The position numbers were made by a program, and so were the translations under genes. From Gammaproteobacteria bacterium (GTDB lineage: Bacteria; Pseudomonadota; Gammaproteobacteria; DSM-16500), in assembly GCA_013287745.1 (NCBI GenBank), contig JABDDF010000012.1, positions 670-45,062 on the forward strand: DNA of 44,393 nucleotides, in the 5' to 3' direction. Below are positions 19,243 through 29,103 of this stretch, in pieces; positions within the stretch are counted from its first letter, which is position 1, and every line of letters starts with the position of its first letter. The notes under the pieces are model-generated. The model was not told the origin of the DNA. It made no database searches and saw only the letters and a list, made by a program, of their open reading frames with translations.

Positions 19243-19581
19243 CTACTCAATCACTTGCATTCGCAAACACTCTTTTTGCCCCCAATGGATGCTTAGCCGA
19301 TAATGCGGGGCATACCCAGAAATCATGCCGCGTCCATTAGGCAGCACGATTTGATTTTGTGCATTCCATTTTGCAAGTGCCGTTTGCTTATCATTGTCAT
19401 CGATGACTTGTAATTGTCTTGCCATGATATGTAATTGCTGCTCTGCCACTGAATAATAATAGGCTGATTTTGCTGAATGCAAGGAAGTGATTTGCATGGC
19501 ATCCAAGCCCAACAACATGAGCGATAAAATGGTGAAGCTGATGAGAATTTCGATGAGGGTGATGCCGGTGAGATGAGACAT
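19243..19581 (-). CDS. pilV: type IV pilus minor pilin, PilV-like
   Basis: ATG 19581 (112 aa) is chosen because AAAGGA lies upstream and because it gives a five-residue leader ending in Gly. The cleavage site is Leu-Thr-Gly before Ile-Thr-Leu-Ile-Glu-Ile-Leu-Ile-Ser-Phe, with Glu at +5 and a typical pilin helix. The mature domain is short for PilV, and only one Cys is seen near the end. It is the first pilin gene of the cluster; pilW and pilX follow after the intervening 506-aa gene. No fimT, pilE or pilY1 gene is visible nearby. Confidence 0.7.
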   Translation of the reverse strand: MSHLTGITLIEILISFTILSLMLLGLDAMQITSLHSAKSAYYYSVAEQQLHIMARQLQVIDDNDKQTALAKWNAQNQIVLPNGRGMISGYAPHYRLSIHWGQKECLRMQVIE

Positions 19582-19641
19582 GGGAGTCCTTTCGTCGATA
19601 AATAATAGACTCAAGCAGAATTAAAATACAATAAAAGCGCG

Positions 19642-19683
19642 CAGTAAGGAGGCCTTCCCCATCGGGGGAAGGCCTCCTTACTG
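19642..19683. repeat. 19-bp perfect hairpin between serC and pilV
   Basis: Arms 19642-19660 and 19665-19683 are exact complements with a 4-base loop. It lies after serC and before pilV on the minus strand and is followed by cgcgcttttattg, so it may end serC transcription. Its length and GC content also fit a dispersed REP-like palindrome. Confidence 0.7.
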
Positions 19684-19829
19684 AACGACTATTTCGCATT
19701 TGAATGCTTAGCTTGACGCGTATGGCCCACAGGGCGGAAGGGGGATATAAATACTCCAGATCATCTTTAAATGCTTTTTCTGTTTTTCATCAACGAATTA
19801 TGGAATCTCTACAGCAACGACAAAACGAA

Positions 19830-20984
19830 TCACCCATACTTCCTCGCAAACTCACCCATAAACCCAACCAACGCATCAACCCCCGCCTCCGGCATTGAAT
19901 TGTAAATACTCGCGCGCACACCACCCACACTACGATGGCCTCTCAGATGCGCAAGCCCTACTTGTGCTGCCTCAGTCAAAAATGTTTTTGTTAATGCTTC
20001 ATCAGGCAGGGTAAATACGACATTCATTAAAGAACGATAGGCTGGATCGATATTGCATTGATAAAAATCAGCATGCTGATCAATAAAGCCATACAACTTA
20101 GCAGCCTTACGCGTGTTGCGTTGATAAAATTCAGCCACACCACCTTGCCGCTTCATCCATGCCAAGACAAGACCCATCATGTACCAGCTATAAGTTGGCG
20201 GCGTATTGTAAAAGGAATGCGTTTCTGCGTGAATTTGATAGCGATAAAGTGAAGGTGTGTGAGGCAAGGCTGTTTGAATTAAATCATCTCGTATTATTAC
20301 CACAGTAATACCCGCTTGTCCCATGTTTTTTTGCGCGCCTGCATAAATCACCGCATATTTTGTCACATCGACTGGGCGTGACAAAATCATGGATGACATA
20401 TCTGCAACCAGGGGCACCTCACCCGTTTGTGGTAGCCAATTAAACTCAATGCCTTCTATTGTTTCATTAGGCGTGTAATGCAAATAAGCAGCTTGAGGAT
20501 TTAAGGACCAATGTTCCTGCGATGGTACTGTGATCCAATTATTTTTTTTCTCAACTTCTGCGACCACACGTATGTCGCCATAATGCTTGGCTTCTTCTAT
20601 GGCCTTTTTAGACCATATCCCCGTATCGACATAATCAGCCGTCATTTTTCGACCTAAGAGGTTCAAGGGCACCATGGCAAATTGCGCTGTCGCACCGCCT
20701 GGCAGAAAAAAAACATGGTAATTTTGGGGGATATTCATCAGCTCACGCAAGTCAGCTTCAGTCTGCTCAGCGACTTGTTGAAATTCTGGCCCGCGATGTC
20801 CATGCTCCATAATTGAGATGCCAGTACCATGCCAATCCAGCATTTCAGCCTGGGCTTGTAATAAAACTTCCTCGGGTAACATGCCAGGGCCGGCATTAAA
20901 ATTGAATACATCACGCATATGATTAGCCTTATTTTTTAATAAATTACTTTCAAAATTTAAATTATCTGTGCTTCTTTGCTGCAT
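19830..20984 (-). CDS. serC: phosphoserine aminotransferase
   Basis: SerC makes 3-phosphoserine from 3-phosphohydroxypyruvate and glutamate (serine pathway; it also serves pyridoxal phosphate synthesis). The 384-aa frame contains the family start Phe-Asn-Phe-Asn-Ala-Gly-Pro-Gly, the PLP lysine in Gly-Ala-Gln-Lys-Asn (about Lys219) and the C-terminal Gly-Gly-x-Arg-Ala-Ser-Ile-Tyr-Asn. The usual protein is about 360 aa and would begin at ATG 20918 (Met-Arg-Asp-Val), but ATG 20984 has a far better ribosome site (AAGGAGA), so a 22-residue N-terminal extension is likely translated. PLP-dependent fold type I enzyme in the cytoplasm. Confidence 0.93.
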   Translation of the reverse strand: MQQRSTDNLNFESNLLKNKANHMRDVFNFNAGPGMLPEEVLLQAQAEMLDWHGTGISIMEHGHRGPEFQQVAEQTEADLRELMNIPQNYHVFFLPGGATAQFAMVPLNLLGRKMTADYVDTGIWSKKAIEEAKHYGDIRVVAEVEKKNNWITVPSQEHWSLNPQAAYLHYTPNETIEGIEFNWLPQTGEVPLVADMSSMILSRPVDVTKYAVIYAGAQKNMGQAGITVVIIRDDLIQTALPHTPSLYRYQIHAETHSFYNTPPTYSWYMMGLVLAWMKRQGGVAEFYQRNTRKAAKLYGFIDQHADFYQCNIDPAYRSLMNVVFTLPDEALTKTFLTEAAQVGLAHLRGHRSVGGVRASIYNSMPEAGVDALVGFMGEFARKYG

Positions 20985-21071
20985 TGTCTTCTCCTTATCC
21001 TATGCTGTTTGAAAGTAATTAATAAGCCATTAAAGTGGCAGATATCCTAGCAATTCTTCCACATTTTCGCT

Positions 21072-21099
21072 ATTATAACTTGCATAATATTTAAAACAA
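21072..21099 (-). promoter_or_regulatory. predicted serC promoter
   Basis: On the minus strand TTGTTT (21099-21094) and TATAAT (21077-21072) are 16 bases apart, about 90 bases before the serC start, in the divergent gap shared with marC. Confidence 0.55.
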
Positions 21100-21116
21100 T
21101 CCGTTGAGTATAATCC

Positions 21117-21746
21117 ATGAACTACGCAGATACAGTCAAATTTTTAGTCGCCATGATCATCATGATGAATCCCCTGGGATCACTCTCCATTTTTTTACAA
21201 CTCATGAAGGGAACCCCTTTAACTCATCATCGTAAAACGGCAGTCAAATGCGGCTTTGCTATCGCAGTTATCATGGTGATTACCATTTGGCTAGGCAGTC
21301 AATTACTCGATTTATTGGGCATTACCATTTCATCATTTCGTTTTGCAGGCGGTATCATTTTGCTCTTAACTGGCTTATCCATGTTGCAATCTAAAGAAAG
21401 CCCCATGAGCCATACGCCTGAGGATGATATTGCTGCAGAAGAACGCGGCTCAGTCGCAGTCGTTCCTCTTGCCCTACCTATCATCATCGGCCCCGGTTCA
21501 ATCAGCACGCTCATTATTGCCTCAAATGATTACCCTATTCTTCCCTATAAAATCTGGCTATCTGTACTTTGCATAGTTTTATCAGCCAGCATGTTTGCCA
21601 TTTTATATTTTGGCGGCGCTATTGCACGAGTTGTTGGCGAATCCGTTATCAAAGTGATCACGCGTATTATGGGGATGATCATCATGGCCATTGCGGCGGG
21701 CATGTTGGCTAATGGTATTGTGGGGTTGATACCGGCGCTGCAGTGA
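21117..21746 (+). CDS. MarC family integral membrane protein
   Basis: A 209-aa inner-membrane protein with six predicted helices. The family motif Met-Asn-Pro-Leu-Gly near the N-terminus, Phe-Arg-Phe-Ala-Gly-Gly-Ile, and Leu-Pro-Ile-Ile-Ile-Gly-Pro-Gly-Ser-Ile in the second half are typical of MarC/YhgN (UPF0056). The role of this family is unknown; it was once wrongly linked to multiple antibiotic resistance. Only a weak ribosome site is seen. It is divergent from serC and convergent with the 194-aa gene. Confidence 0.88.
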   Translation: MNYADTVKFLVAMIIMMNPLGSLSIFLQLMKGTPLTHHRKTAVKCGFAIAVIMVITIWLGSQLLDLLGITISSFRFAGGIILLLTGLSMLQSKESPMSHTPEDDIAAEERGSVAVVPLALPIIIGPGSISTLIIASNDYPILPYKIWLSVLCIVLSASMFAILYFGGAIARVVGESVIKVITRIMGMIIMAIAAGMLANGIVGLIPALQ

Positions 21747-21803
21747 TGGCTTAACAATTCTCGAAAGAATTTTCCTATCATACAGGCGTTCGTCGTTATA
21801 AAA

Positions 21804-21837
21804 GCCTGTCATTCCCGCGTAGGCGGGAATGACAGGC
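21804..21837. repeat. 15-bp REP-like hairpin
   Basis: gcctgtcattcccgc and its exact complement are separated by gtag. It lies between the convergent marC and 194-aa genes, five bases from the latter's stop, so it may also terminate both. The sequence resembles dispersed palindromes common in proteobacterial genomes. Confidence 0.75.
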
Positions 21838-21842
21838 CTGAG

Positions 21843-22427
21843 TTATGCTGACCTGTCAAACCCACGCACATTTTCCTGCTCCACCTCCTGCGAAGAAGAA
21901 TCTTCCACACAGCAACAGCAAAAAAAGCCCGCTTTTGTTTTTGTTATCCGTGGTTCCCTACTGTTTGCCAAAAGCGGCTGAGTGTCACTAGGAACATCAT
22001 GAGACACAAGATCTTCCGTGGTAGAAAGCGACTGAGTATGAATAGGAAGAGCAGGAGATACACCATCCTCTACTGTAGGCTCACCTTCACCCGCTTCATT
22101 AGCCATAGGGTTGTAATCATCCAGTGGAACGATGTCATAGGAGTTCACTTCTACGACGACAGTATGCTCCAGCTTTAGCTTAGCTCGATGCAGCGTCTGT
22201 CTTTGCGGCGCATAAGCCTGCGATGGCTGAAGAAATACATCTCCCGCGTGCCCTACACGCGGTGAAGGCGGCGTCTGATCTGGAGGAAGAGACACTATGA
22301 TAGAAGGCACAGCGGACTCATGACTTCCATCCCAAGATCGATGTTTCAGCTTTTTTTCCTTCTTTTTATCCTTCTTTCCACCCAAAGTAATCCTTTTCCT
22401 TAATTCCTTTCTCAGACTCATATCCAT
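21843..22427 (-). CDS. candidate effector: basic N-terminus, Cys4 patch, acidic tail
   Basis: This 194-aa protein matches nothing I recognise. It begins with a strongly basic region (Lys-Lys-Asp-Lys-Lys-Lys-Glu-Lys-Lys), has a long Pro/Ser/Thr-rich, probably disordered middle, and near the end a Gly-Phe-Phe-Cys-Cys-Cys-Cys-Val-Glu-Asp cluster (about residues 167-176) followed by a Glu-rich tail ending Asp-Arg-Ser-Ala. No signal peptide or membrane helix is seen. A cluster of four Cys next to aromatic residues is a typical S-acylation site in eukaryotic cells, and Glu-rich tails occur in Dot/Icm substrates, so an effector is possible. This is inference only. Start at 22427 or 22421; GAGAG lies upstream of both. 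It follows fumC by 15 bases. Confidence 0.5.
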   Translation of the reverse strand: MDMSLRKELRKRITLGGKKDKKKEKKLKHRSWDGSHESAVPSIIVSLPPDQTPPSPRVGHAGDVFLQPSQAYAPQRQTLHRAKLKLEHTVVVEVNSYDIVPLDDYNPMANEAGEGEPTVEDGVSPALPIHTQSLSTTEDLVSHDVPSDTQPLLANSREPRITKTKAGFFCCCCVEDSSSQEVEQENVRGFDRSA

Positions 22428-22442
22428 TAACTCTCAATAAAA

Positions 22443-23846
22443 TTAATATTCTTTTGGCCCCAGCATCAATTCTGGTCTTACCAATTCCTTGAATTCACTT
22501 TCACTTAAATAGCCCAGCGCAAGACAGGCTTCCAACAAAGTCGTGCCATCATGCCATGCCTTATGCGCAATTTGCGCGGCCTTATCATAGCCAATTCGCG
22601 GTGCAAGCGCTGTGACCAACATTAATGAATTATGTACGGATTGATCAATTGCTTTTTCATCAGCCACTAAATCCTTAACACAATATCGATTAAACAATTG
22701 CGCAGCATCCGTTAACAAACGCACTGATTTCATGAAGTCATGAATGATAATCGGTTTAAATACATTTAATTCAAAATTACCCTGTGAATCGGCAATGCCA
22801 ATCGCAGCATCATGCCCCATGACTTGCACGCACACCATGGTCATGGCTTCTGACTGTGTGGGATTGACCTTGCCTGGCATGATAGAAGAACCAGGTTCAT
22901 TTGCCGGTAAAATTAATTCGCCCAAGCCACAACGCGGGCCCGATCCCAGCCAACGAATATCATTGGCAATTTTCATCAAAGCACAGGCCAAGGTTTTTAA
23001 AGCACCATGTGCAAAGACAAAGGCATCATGCGCTGCTAGGGCAGCAAATTTATTTGCCGCTGTCACAAAGGGTAATTGTGTTAGCTCAGCAATTTTGGCT
23101 GCTGTTTTTTCTGCAAATTGCGGATGCGTATTTAAACCCGTACCCACTGCTGTGCCGCCAATAGCTAATTCATAAAGACCTGGCAGAGTTTTCCGAATGT
23201 TATCCATAGCTGCATCTAATTGCGCGACATAGCCAGAAAATTCCTGTCCCAAGGTCAGAGGGACGGCATCTTGTAAATGGGTACGACCTATTTTCACAAT
23301 ATGGGCAAATTGCTGTTGTTTTTGCGCCAAACCAGCACGCAAGGCTTCAATCGCAGGTAATAATTCGTGCACGATGGCTTGTACCGCAGCAATATGCATG
23401 GCCGTTGGAAAGGTATCATTAGAAGATTGAGATTGATTGACATGATCATTGGGATGCACAGGATCCTTAGCACCCATTTTCCCTGTCGCCAATTCAATTG
23501 CGCGATTACTGATGACTTCATTCACATTCATATTGGTTTGCGTACCACTGCCTGTCTGCCACACTCGCAAAGGAAATTCACTATTCCATTTACCCGCAAT
23601 CACTTCATCAGCTGCCTTCACTATCCATTCCATTGTTTCCGTTTTCATTAATCCCAACTCATGATTGGTCATCGCTGCTGCTTTTTTTAAGATACCAAAT
23701 GCCCAGATTAACTCTGCAGGCATCACATCATAGCCAATAGCAAAATGTGCTAGAGAACGCTGTGTTTGCGCTCCCCAATATCGATCAGCAGGTACTTCGA
23801 TGCTTCCCATGCTATCTGATTCTAGTCGAACATTTTTATTTACCAT
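22443..23846 (-). CDS. fumC: fumarate hydratase class II
   Basis: FumC is the iron-independent fumarase of the TCA cycle, turning fumarate into malate as a homotetramer. The 467-aa frame from ATG 23846 (GAGGAG upstream; an in-frame GTG at 23861 is less likely) has the substrate motif Thr-Gly-Ser-Gly-Thr-Gln-Thr-Asn, the catalytic Gly-Arg-Thr-His-Leu-Gln-Asp-Ala (His about 190) and the superfamily signature [10 protein letters not shown] (about 319-328). Length is normal. It sits 11 bases after pepN, in one operon. Confidence 0.95.
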   Translation of the reverse strand: MVNKNVRLESDSMGSIEVPADRYWGAQTQRSLAHFAIGYDVMPAELIWAFGILKKAAAMTNHELGLMKTETMEWIVKAADEVIAGKWNSEFPLRVWQTGSGTQTNMNVNEVISNRAIELATGKMGAKDPVHPNDHVNQSQSSNDTFPTAMHIAAVQAIVHELLPAIEALRAGLAQKQQQFAHIVKIGRTHLQDAVPLTLGQEFSGYVAQLDAAMDNIRKTLPGLYELAIGGTAVGTGLNTHPQFAEKTAAKIAELTQLPFVTAANKFAALAAHDAFVFAHGALKTLACALMKIANDIRWLGSGPRCGLGELILPANEPGSSIMPGKVNPTQSEAMTMVCVQVMGHDAAIGIADSQGNFELNVFKPIIIHDFMKSVRLLTDAAQLFNRYCVKDLVADEKAIDQSVHNSLMLVTALAPRIGYDKAAQIAHKAWHDGTTLLEACLALGYLSESEFKELVRPELMLGPKEY

Positions 23847-23857
23847 CACAAATCTCC

Positions 23858-26518
23858 TCACAAACTCTTTGTCACTAATTCATATAAATCACTTGATAAT
23901 CTTTTCTTCAGCAGCAATTCCAACTGCATTCGCATCAGCGCTTGACGTTCTTTATCATATCGATTCCAGGTAGTCAAAGGTTTTACCATACGAGCAGCGA
24001 CTTGAGGATTCAATTCATCTAATCGCTGCACAACCTCACCTAAGAAGGCATAGCCATCGCCATTGATCGCATGAAAATTGACTGAATTACGATAAGCAAA
24101 GGTGCCAATCAAAGCATAAACCTTGTTAGGATTTTTGATATCAAAGGCTTCATGCCGCATTAATTTTCGAATTTCTTTTAACGCAAAAGGCAATTTAGTT
24201 CCCGCTTGAATAGCCAGCCATTTATCAACGACTAAGGCATCATGTTTCCAAGTGCTATAAAAATCGGCTAATGCCTTTTCACGAAATGGCAAATCTTGAT
24301 TTGCAATCGATACCAGAGCCGCCTGCGTATTAGTCATATCTGATTTCAATGCTGAAACAAATTGCCGCTCGCCCAAGTTTGCATGCGCGGGTAATTGCAT
24401 TAAGTAAGCAAGACAGGCATTTTGTAATTGCCGCCTGCCAATTTCTTCGATGTTAAATTGATACTCACCAGGTTCACGATAATTATCATGATATAAATCG
24501 AGGAAAACAGCTTGCAAGCTTTGCGCAAGCCACATCAAAGTAAATTCACGTGTGCTATGTATTGCATCGACATCAACTACTTCCATTTGCTCGCCAATAT
24601 ATTTTTCAGAGGGCAAACTCAAACACTCTGCCAATAAAAATTTATCTGGCTTGGTTTGTTTAAGCATGTGTTGATACATGTCGATTAATTCAGTGGGTAA
24701 ATGTAAATTTTTTTCTTGCTGTTCATCGCGGCATAAATTTAATAATAAACGCAAGGTGTATTTTTGCCCTGCTTCCCAACGATTAAAGGCATCACTATCA
24801 TGTCTACACAAAAAGGCTAATTCATTATCTGAATATCGATAATGTAATTTTACTGGGGCAGAAAAATTTCGCAGCAGTGAAGGTATAGGACGAGAAGACA
24901 CTTTTTGAAATTGCAGCATTTGCATGGCTTCTGTCACTGCAATGACTTTTTCTGTTGAAACGGGTTCACCTTGAATATGCAATGGAAGATCTTCACCCTT
25001 TTCATTCAACAAGCCCATGCGCATGGGAATATAAAATGGCTTTTTTTCCGGCTCGCCTTGCGTAGGCGCGCAAGCTTGGGCAAAAGTCAGTGTATAGGTA
25101 TTTCGTTCTGCATCATAATTATCTTCTACTGTCAGCGTTGGTGTTCGTGACTGTGTATACCAACGTCTAAATTGACTTAAATCCAAGCCTGAAATCTCTT
25201 CCATCGTCTTGATATAGTCTTCAATTGTTACCGCTTGTCCATCATAGCGTGCAAAATATAAATCCATACCCTTGCGAAATAAAGCTTTTCCCAGCATGGT
25301 TTGCAGCATTCGTAAGACTTCTGCACCCTTATTATAAACTGTCGCCGTATAGAAATTATTAATTTCAATATAGGAATCAGGACGAACAGGATGCGCTAAT
25401 GGCCCCGCATCTTCGGGAAATTGTGATTCACGCAAATAATTGACATCACGAATACGCATCACCGCAGCAGACAATAAATCTTCCGTAAATGATTGATCAC
25501 GAAAAATCGTCAATCCTTCTTTCAAACTCAATTGAAACCAATCGCGGCAAGTGACACGATTACCACTCCAATTATGAAAATATTCATGACCGATCACAGA
25601 AAGAATATGAATATAATCTTCATCAGTCGCTGTTTCTGGTTTTGCTAATACATACTTCGTATTAAAAATATTTAAGCCTTTATTTTCCATTGCACCCATA
25701 TTGAAATCGCTGATGGCAACGATCATATAAATATCTAAATCATATTCTCGTCCATATTTTTCTTCATCCCAGCGCATCGCTTGCTTGACACAATGCATGG
25801 CATGGTGCGCTTGATTACCATAGCCTTTTTCCACATAAATACGTAAAGCGACTTCACGGCCAGATTGCGTGCTAAAGCTATCTGCCAGCAAATCAAAATC
25901 CCCAGCAACCAAGGCAAACAAATAACAGGGTTTATTAAAGGGATCTTGCCAAACAGCAAAATGCCGTCCATTTTCTAAGCGGCCCGATTCGATTAAATTT
26001 CCATTGGAAAGTAAGATGGGATAGGCTTTGGCATCAGCGGTAATTCGCGTGCTGTAACGAGATAAAATATCGGGTCTATCCATAAAATACGTGATACGAC
26101 GAAATCCTTCTGCTTCACATTGCGTGCAAAAAGTATTGGCTGAGCGATACAAGCCGCTTAGCGCCGTATTTTTTTGCGGTAAAATACGCGTCACAATTTC
26201 TAATTCAGCTTGATCAGTCATGTGTGGAATCGTCAATAATTTTTCTGTCACGTCATATTGCTGAGGAGAAAGTGTGACGCGATTTAATTTCACTGAAATC
26301 AAGGTCATTTCTTCGCCGTATAGGACAAGCGCTTTTGATGGATCAGTGCTCACTTGATTGCGGCGTATCTGCAGATGCGAAGTCACTAAGGCATGATCAT
26401 CATATAAGTCCACGCTTAAATTAACTTCATCGATAAAATAATGAGGCGCTTGATAATTTTTTAAATAAATGGCTTGAGGTAATGTTTGAGCCTCGTCTTG
26501 TATGGAAGCTTGGGTCAT
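23858..26518 (-). CDS. pepN: aminopeptidase N (M1 family)
   Basis: PepN is a zinc aminopeptidase that finishes cytoplasmic protein breakdown. ATG 26518 (AAAGGA upstream) gives 886 aa, close to the usual 870; upstream in-frame codons up to 26587 look non-coding. The exopeptidase motif Gly-Ala-Met-Glu-Asn lies at about 275-279 and the zinc site His-Glu-Tyr-Phe-His at 311-315, with the third ligand Glu about 334 in Leu-Lys-Glu-Gly-Leu. Leader, catalytic, beta and C-terminal helical domains are all covered. It is the first gene of the pepN-fumC pair. Confidence 0.95.
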   Translation of the reverse strand: MTQASIQDEAQTLPQAIYLKNYQAPHYFIDEVNLSVDLYDDHALVTSHLQIRRNQVSTDPSKALVLYGEEMTLISVKLNRVTLSPQQYDVTEKLLTIPHMTDQAELEIVTRILPQKNTALSGLYRSANTFCTQCEAEGFRRITYFMDRPDILSRYSTRITADAKAYPILLSNGNLIESGRLENGRHFAVWQDPFNKPCYLFALVAGDFDLLADSFSTQSGREVALRIYVEKGYGNQAHHAMHCVKQAMRWDEEKYGREYDLDIYMIVAISDFNMGAMENKGLNIFNTKYVLAKPETATDEDYIHILSVIGHEYFHNWSGNRVTCRDWFQLSLKEGLTIFRDQSFTEDLLSAAVMRIRDVNYLRESQFPEDAGPLAHPVRPDSYIEINNFYTATVYNKGAEVLRMLQTMLGKALFRKGMDLYFARYDGQAVTIEDYIKTMEEISGLDLSQFRRWYTQSRTPTLTVEDNYDAERNTYTLTFAQACAPTQGEPEKKPFYIPMRMGLLNEKGEDLPLHIQGEPVSTEKVIAVTEAMQMLQFQKVSSRPIPSLLRNFSAPVKLHYRYSDNELAFLCRHDSDAFNRWEAGQKYTLRLLLNLCRDEQQEKNLHLPTELIDMYQHMLKQTKPDKFLLAECLSLPSEKYIGEQMEVVDVDAIHSTREFTLMWLAQSLQAVFLDLYHDNYREPGEYQFNIEEIGRRQLQNACLAYLMQLPAHANLGERQFVSALKSDMTNTQAALVSIANQDLPFREKALADFYSTWKHDALVVDKWLAIQAGTKLPFALKEIRKLMRHEAFDIKNPNKVYALIGTFAYRNSVNFHAINGDGYAFLGEVVQRLDELNPQVAARMVKPLTTWNRYDKERQALMRMQLELLLKKRLSSDLYELVTKSL

Positions 26519-26617
26519 GTGATATTCCTTTGATAATGGGAGGAGCGAATATGCGATAGGATAACGAAAAAATTTGTGCTTGCCCAATAGTTTGCGAGGG
26601 TGGGTGCCTAATTATTA

Positions 26618-26646
26618 AAACCCTCCGCAGCCGTCTCGAAGGGTTT
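26618..26646 (-). terminator. possible terminator after the Pro/Gln-rich gene
   Basis: On the minus strand aaaccct pairs with agggttt across a 15-base loop and is followed by TTAATAATT. It lies 11 bases after the stop of the 111-aa gene and before pepN. Confidence 0.45.
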
Positions 26647-26656
26647 CAACGAATTA

Positions 26657-26992
26657 CTACTGCCTCGGACTACCACCCGCAGGCTGCCCATTATTAGAAC
26701 CATTCGCCGGTGAAGATGGCACTGGCGGCAGCTCCACCTTTATCCCTGCAGAAGGCTGCGGTGGTGTAGGTTGTTGCATCTGACTAGGCTGCTGCACTTG
26801 GCTAGGCTCTTGCGTTGGGCTGGGTGGCTGCATTTGCCCAGGTGCTGCATTTGAACCAGCAGATGAAGAAGCAGGCGATTCAGCCCGCAAACTACCGCCC
26901 GTATCAGTATAAACTGGCTGCGTATCCGCAAATACCTGAGCAGTCATTAACATTGCCAGCGTCATGATGGTTCCAATAATGAATTTCTGCAT
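26657..26992 (-). CDS. small Pro/Gln/Ser-rich exported protein
   Basis: A 111-aa protein with a clear signal peptide (basic start, hydrophobic core, cleavage after Val-Phe-Ala at about residue 22). The mature part is low complexity: repeated Gln-Gln-Pro-Ser/Thr and Met-Gln-Pro-Pro units, then Ser/Gly/Asn-rich sequence ending Ser-Pro-Arg-Gln. It is most likely periplasmic or surface-linked and unstructured. No function can be given. AAGGATTTTTT lies upstream of the ATG. It is separated from pepN by a probable terminator. Confidence 0.6.
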   Translation of the reverse strand: MQKFIIGTIMTLAMLMTAQVFADTQPVYTDTGGSLRAESPASSSAGSNAAPGQMQPPSPTQEPSQVQQPSQMQQPTPPQPSAGIKVELPPVPSSPANGSNNGQPAGGSPRQ

Positions 26993-27063
26993 AAAAAATC
27001 CTTTTCAAGGGTATCAATAAAATATAGACTCCCACCAACATGGCGTCAACGTTGAATCTCATA

Positions 27064-27780
27064 ATGACAAACACCAAATCAAATCATGATCCACGTGAAT
27101 TAGCTAAATTCGCCGCTCTCGCTGCACATTGGTGGGACCCTCAAGGTGAACTTAAAACCCTACATCAAATTAATCCGCTAAGATTAGCTTATATCAATGA
27201 AAAAGTAGATTTAGCAAATAAATCCGTGATTGATATTGGCTGTGGCGGCGGCATTCTCGCTGAAAGCATGGCCGCACAAGGCGCTCTGGTAACAGGCATC
27301 GATCTCAATAAATCTGTCCTTGATGTAGCAAAGCTCCATCAGCTTGAAAGTGGTAGAACAATCGAATATCTCTATACGGCTGCAGAAACAATTGCTGCAG
27401 AACGACCAGCACATTACGATGTTGTAACCTGCCTTGAAATGCTAGAACATGTCCCCGATCCACGCGCCATTGTAGAAGCCTGCGCTCGCTTAGTAAAACC
27501 TGGCGGACATTTATTTTTTTCTACTATCAATCGCAATCCCAAAGCCTATTTGTTTGCCATCATCGCGGCTGAACACCTATTAAAATTATTACCGAAAAAT
27601 ACACATGATTACGCTAAATTCATTCGTCCCTCGGAATTAAATCGCTGGTTAAAACAATCAGCACTCCTACCACAGGAAGTAAAAGGTATCGCCTACCAAG
27701 TCCTTTCCCAGCAATTTCATTTAACCGATGATATTTCTGTCAATTATCTTTTTTATGCCAGAGCAAATGAGCATGACTAA
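27064..27780 (+). CDS. ubiG: ubiquinone biosynthesis O-methyltransferase
   Basis: UbiG carries out both SAM-dependent O-methylations of ubiquinone synthesis. I prefer ATG 27064 (238 aa; Met-Thr-Asn-Thr) over ATG 27040, since homologues start near the Phe-Ala-Ala-Leu-Ala-Ala-His-Trp-Trp-Asp-Pro motif. The SAM motif Val-Ile-Asp-Ile-Gly-Cys-Gly-Gly-Gly lies at about 55-63, and Glu-Met-Leu-Glu-His-Val and Thr-Ile-Asn-Arg-Asn follow as in UbiG. It overlaps gph at its 3' end, an arrangement often seen in Gammaproteobacteria. Confidence 0.92.
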   Translation: MTNTKSNHDPRELAKFAALAAHWWDPQGELKTLHQINPLRLAYINEKVDLANKSVIDIGCGGGILAESMAAQGALVTGIDLNKSVLDVAKLHQLESGRTIEYLYTAAETIAAERPAHYDVVTCLEMLEHVPDPRAIVEACARLVKPGGHLFFSTINRNPKAYLFAIIAAEHLLKLLPKNTHDYAKFIRPSELNRWLKQSALLPQEVKGIAYQVLSQQFHLTDDISVNYLFYARANEHD

Positions 27781-28444
27781 TTCTATTCGCGCTGTTTTAT
27801 TTGATTTAGATGGCACACTCTTAGATACAGCGCCTGATTTAATTTATGCATTAAATTGTTTACGGCAGCATCATGGTTTAACTGATCTCTCTTTGGCAGA
27901 TATGCGCCCCATTGCTAATTTAGGCTCAAAAGCCTTAGTGTGCCGTGCATTTGACATTAAAGATGATGATGCAAAACTCAGCCCATTACGCGAAGAATTT
28001 TTAAATTTTTACGAACAACATATCACTCGCGCCACACAATTTTTTCCACATATTGAAAATGTTTTACTAGCCCTGGATCAACGCCATATTCCCTGGGGCA
28101 TTGTTACGAATAAACTTAAACGGCATACCCATGTCATCTTAGAAAGATTGCAGCTCAGCCACAGACCCGCTTGTATTGTTTGTGGAGACACACTCAGCAA
28201 ATCCAAACCGGATCCTGCTCCCATCCGCTATGCTTGCGAATTATTGAATCAAGAGCCTGCTGATTGCGTCTACATCGGTGATGCCATCACCGATGTCATG
28301 GCAAGTAAAGCGGCTGGCACAAAGGCATTAGTCGCTCTTTATGGTTATATTCACGCAAATGAAGATCCTTTCGAATGGAAGGCGGATGGCTATATCAAGA
28401 AGCCAGAGGAAATCCTCGACGCATTAAATCTCTTGATTGAATAA
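27773..28444 (+). CDS. gph: phosphoglycolate phosphatase (HAD family)
   Basis: Gph removes phosphate from 2-phosphoglycolate, a by-product of oxidative DNA damage repair. ATG 27773 (223 aa) gives the usual short lead to the HAD motif I Phe-Asp-Leu-Asp-Gly-Thr-Leu-Leu-Asp-Thr; ATGs at 27755 and 27767 are also in frame. Motif III (Ser-Lys-Pro-Asp-Pro) and motif IV (Tyr-Ile-Gly-Asp-Ala-Ile-Thr-Asp) are present. The start overlaps the ubiG stop (8 bases), implying coupling. A MupP-like role (MurNAc-6-phosphate phosphatase) is the main alternative for a homologue next to ubiG. Confidence 0.85.
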   Translation: MTNSIRAVLFDLDGTLLDTAPDLIYALNCLRQHHGLTDLSLADMRPIANLGSKALVCRAFDIKDDDAKLSPLREEFLNFYEQHITRATQFFPHIENVLLALDQRHIPWGIVTNKLKRHTHVILERLQLSHRPACIVCGDTLSKSKPDPAPIRYACELLNQEPADCVYIGDAITDVMASKAAGTKALVALYGYIHANEDPFEWKADGYIKKPEEILDALNLLIE

Positions 28445-29042
28445 TCTCCACACCGACTGCACGCATTTCTTCACATGCTTTTGCTATATCACCCGGATTA
28501 AATTCAATACCCCGACACGCATCTTCAATCACATAGACTTTAAAACCTAATTGCGCAGCATCAAGTGCCGAGTATTTCACACAGTAATCTGTTGCTAAAC
28601 CAACAATATAGACTTCTTGTATTTCTTGTTGATGCAAATAATCAGCTAAACCGGTAGAACGTTGATGCGCATTATCAAAAAACGCGCTGTAACTATCAAT
28701 GAGAGGATCGATTCCCTTATGAAAAACAGCGCTAAAATGCTTCTTTTCTAATAAAGGATGAAATTCAGCACCCACAGTATTTTGCACACAATGCACCGGC
28801 CATAATATTTGCGGGATAGATTCCAGCACGACGGTATCGTTTAAATTATAGCCTGGATGATTAGTCACAAAGCTAGCATGATTGGCAGGATGCCAATCTT
28901 GAGTCGCAACGATACAATCAAAATGACATTGAATTTGATTGACCGCTGTCACAATTTCGTCAGCGCAGGGAACAGCAAGACTGCCGCCCGTACAAAAATC
29001 ATTTTGTATATCAACAAGCAACAGTGCCTTTTTTATTAGCAT
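28395..29042 (-). CDS. pncA: nicotinamidase
   Basis: PncA deamidates nicotinamide to nicotinate, the first step of NAD salvage. ATG 29042 (215 aa) has AGAGGAG at 8 nt. The catalytic triad is visible as Asp in Val-Asp-Ile-Gln-Asn-Asp-Phe (about 11), Lys in Phe-His-Lys-Gly (about 109) and Cys in Thr-Asp-Tyr-Cys-Val (about 154). The metal site is Asp-Trp-His plus Pro-Val-His-Cys. Length matches the 213-aa E. coli enzyme. Its 3' end overlaps the convergent gph gene by 50 bases. Confidence 0.93.
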   Translation of the reverse strand: MLIKKALLLVDIQNDFCTGGSLAVPCADEIVTAVNQIQCHFDCIVATQDWHPANHASFVTNHPGYNLNDTVVLESIPQILWPVHCVQNTVGAEFHPLLEKKHFSAVFHKGIDPLIDSYSAFFDNAHQRSTGLADYLHQQEIQEVYIVGLATDYCVKYSALDAAQLGFKVYVIEDACRGIEFNPGDIAKACEEMRAVGVEIIQSRDLMRRGFPLAS

Positions 29043-29103
29043 GTTCAATACTCCTCTTATAATAGAAAGTATAACTTAAGAATCTCATAGATCAATGGAT
29101 TAG

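Noticed and set aside
21109-21114. TATAAT as -10 box of marC
   Set aside because: It is only two bases before the ATG, so a transcript from it would start inside the gene.
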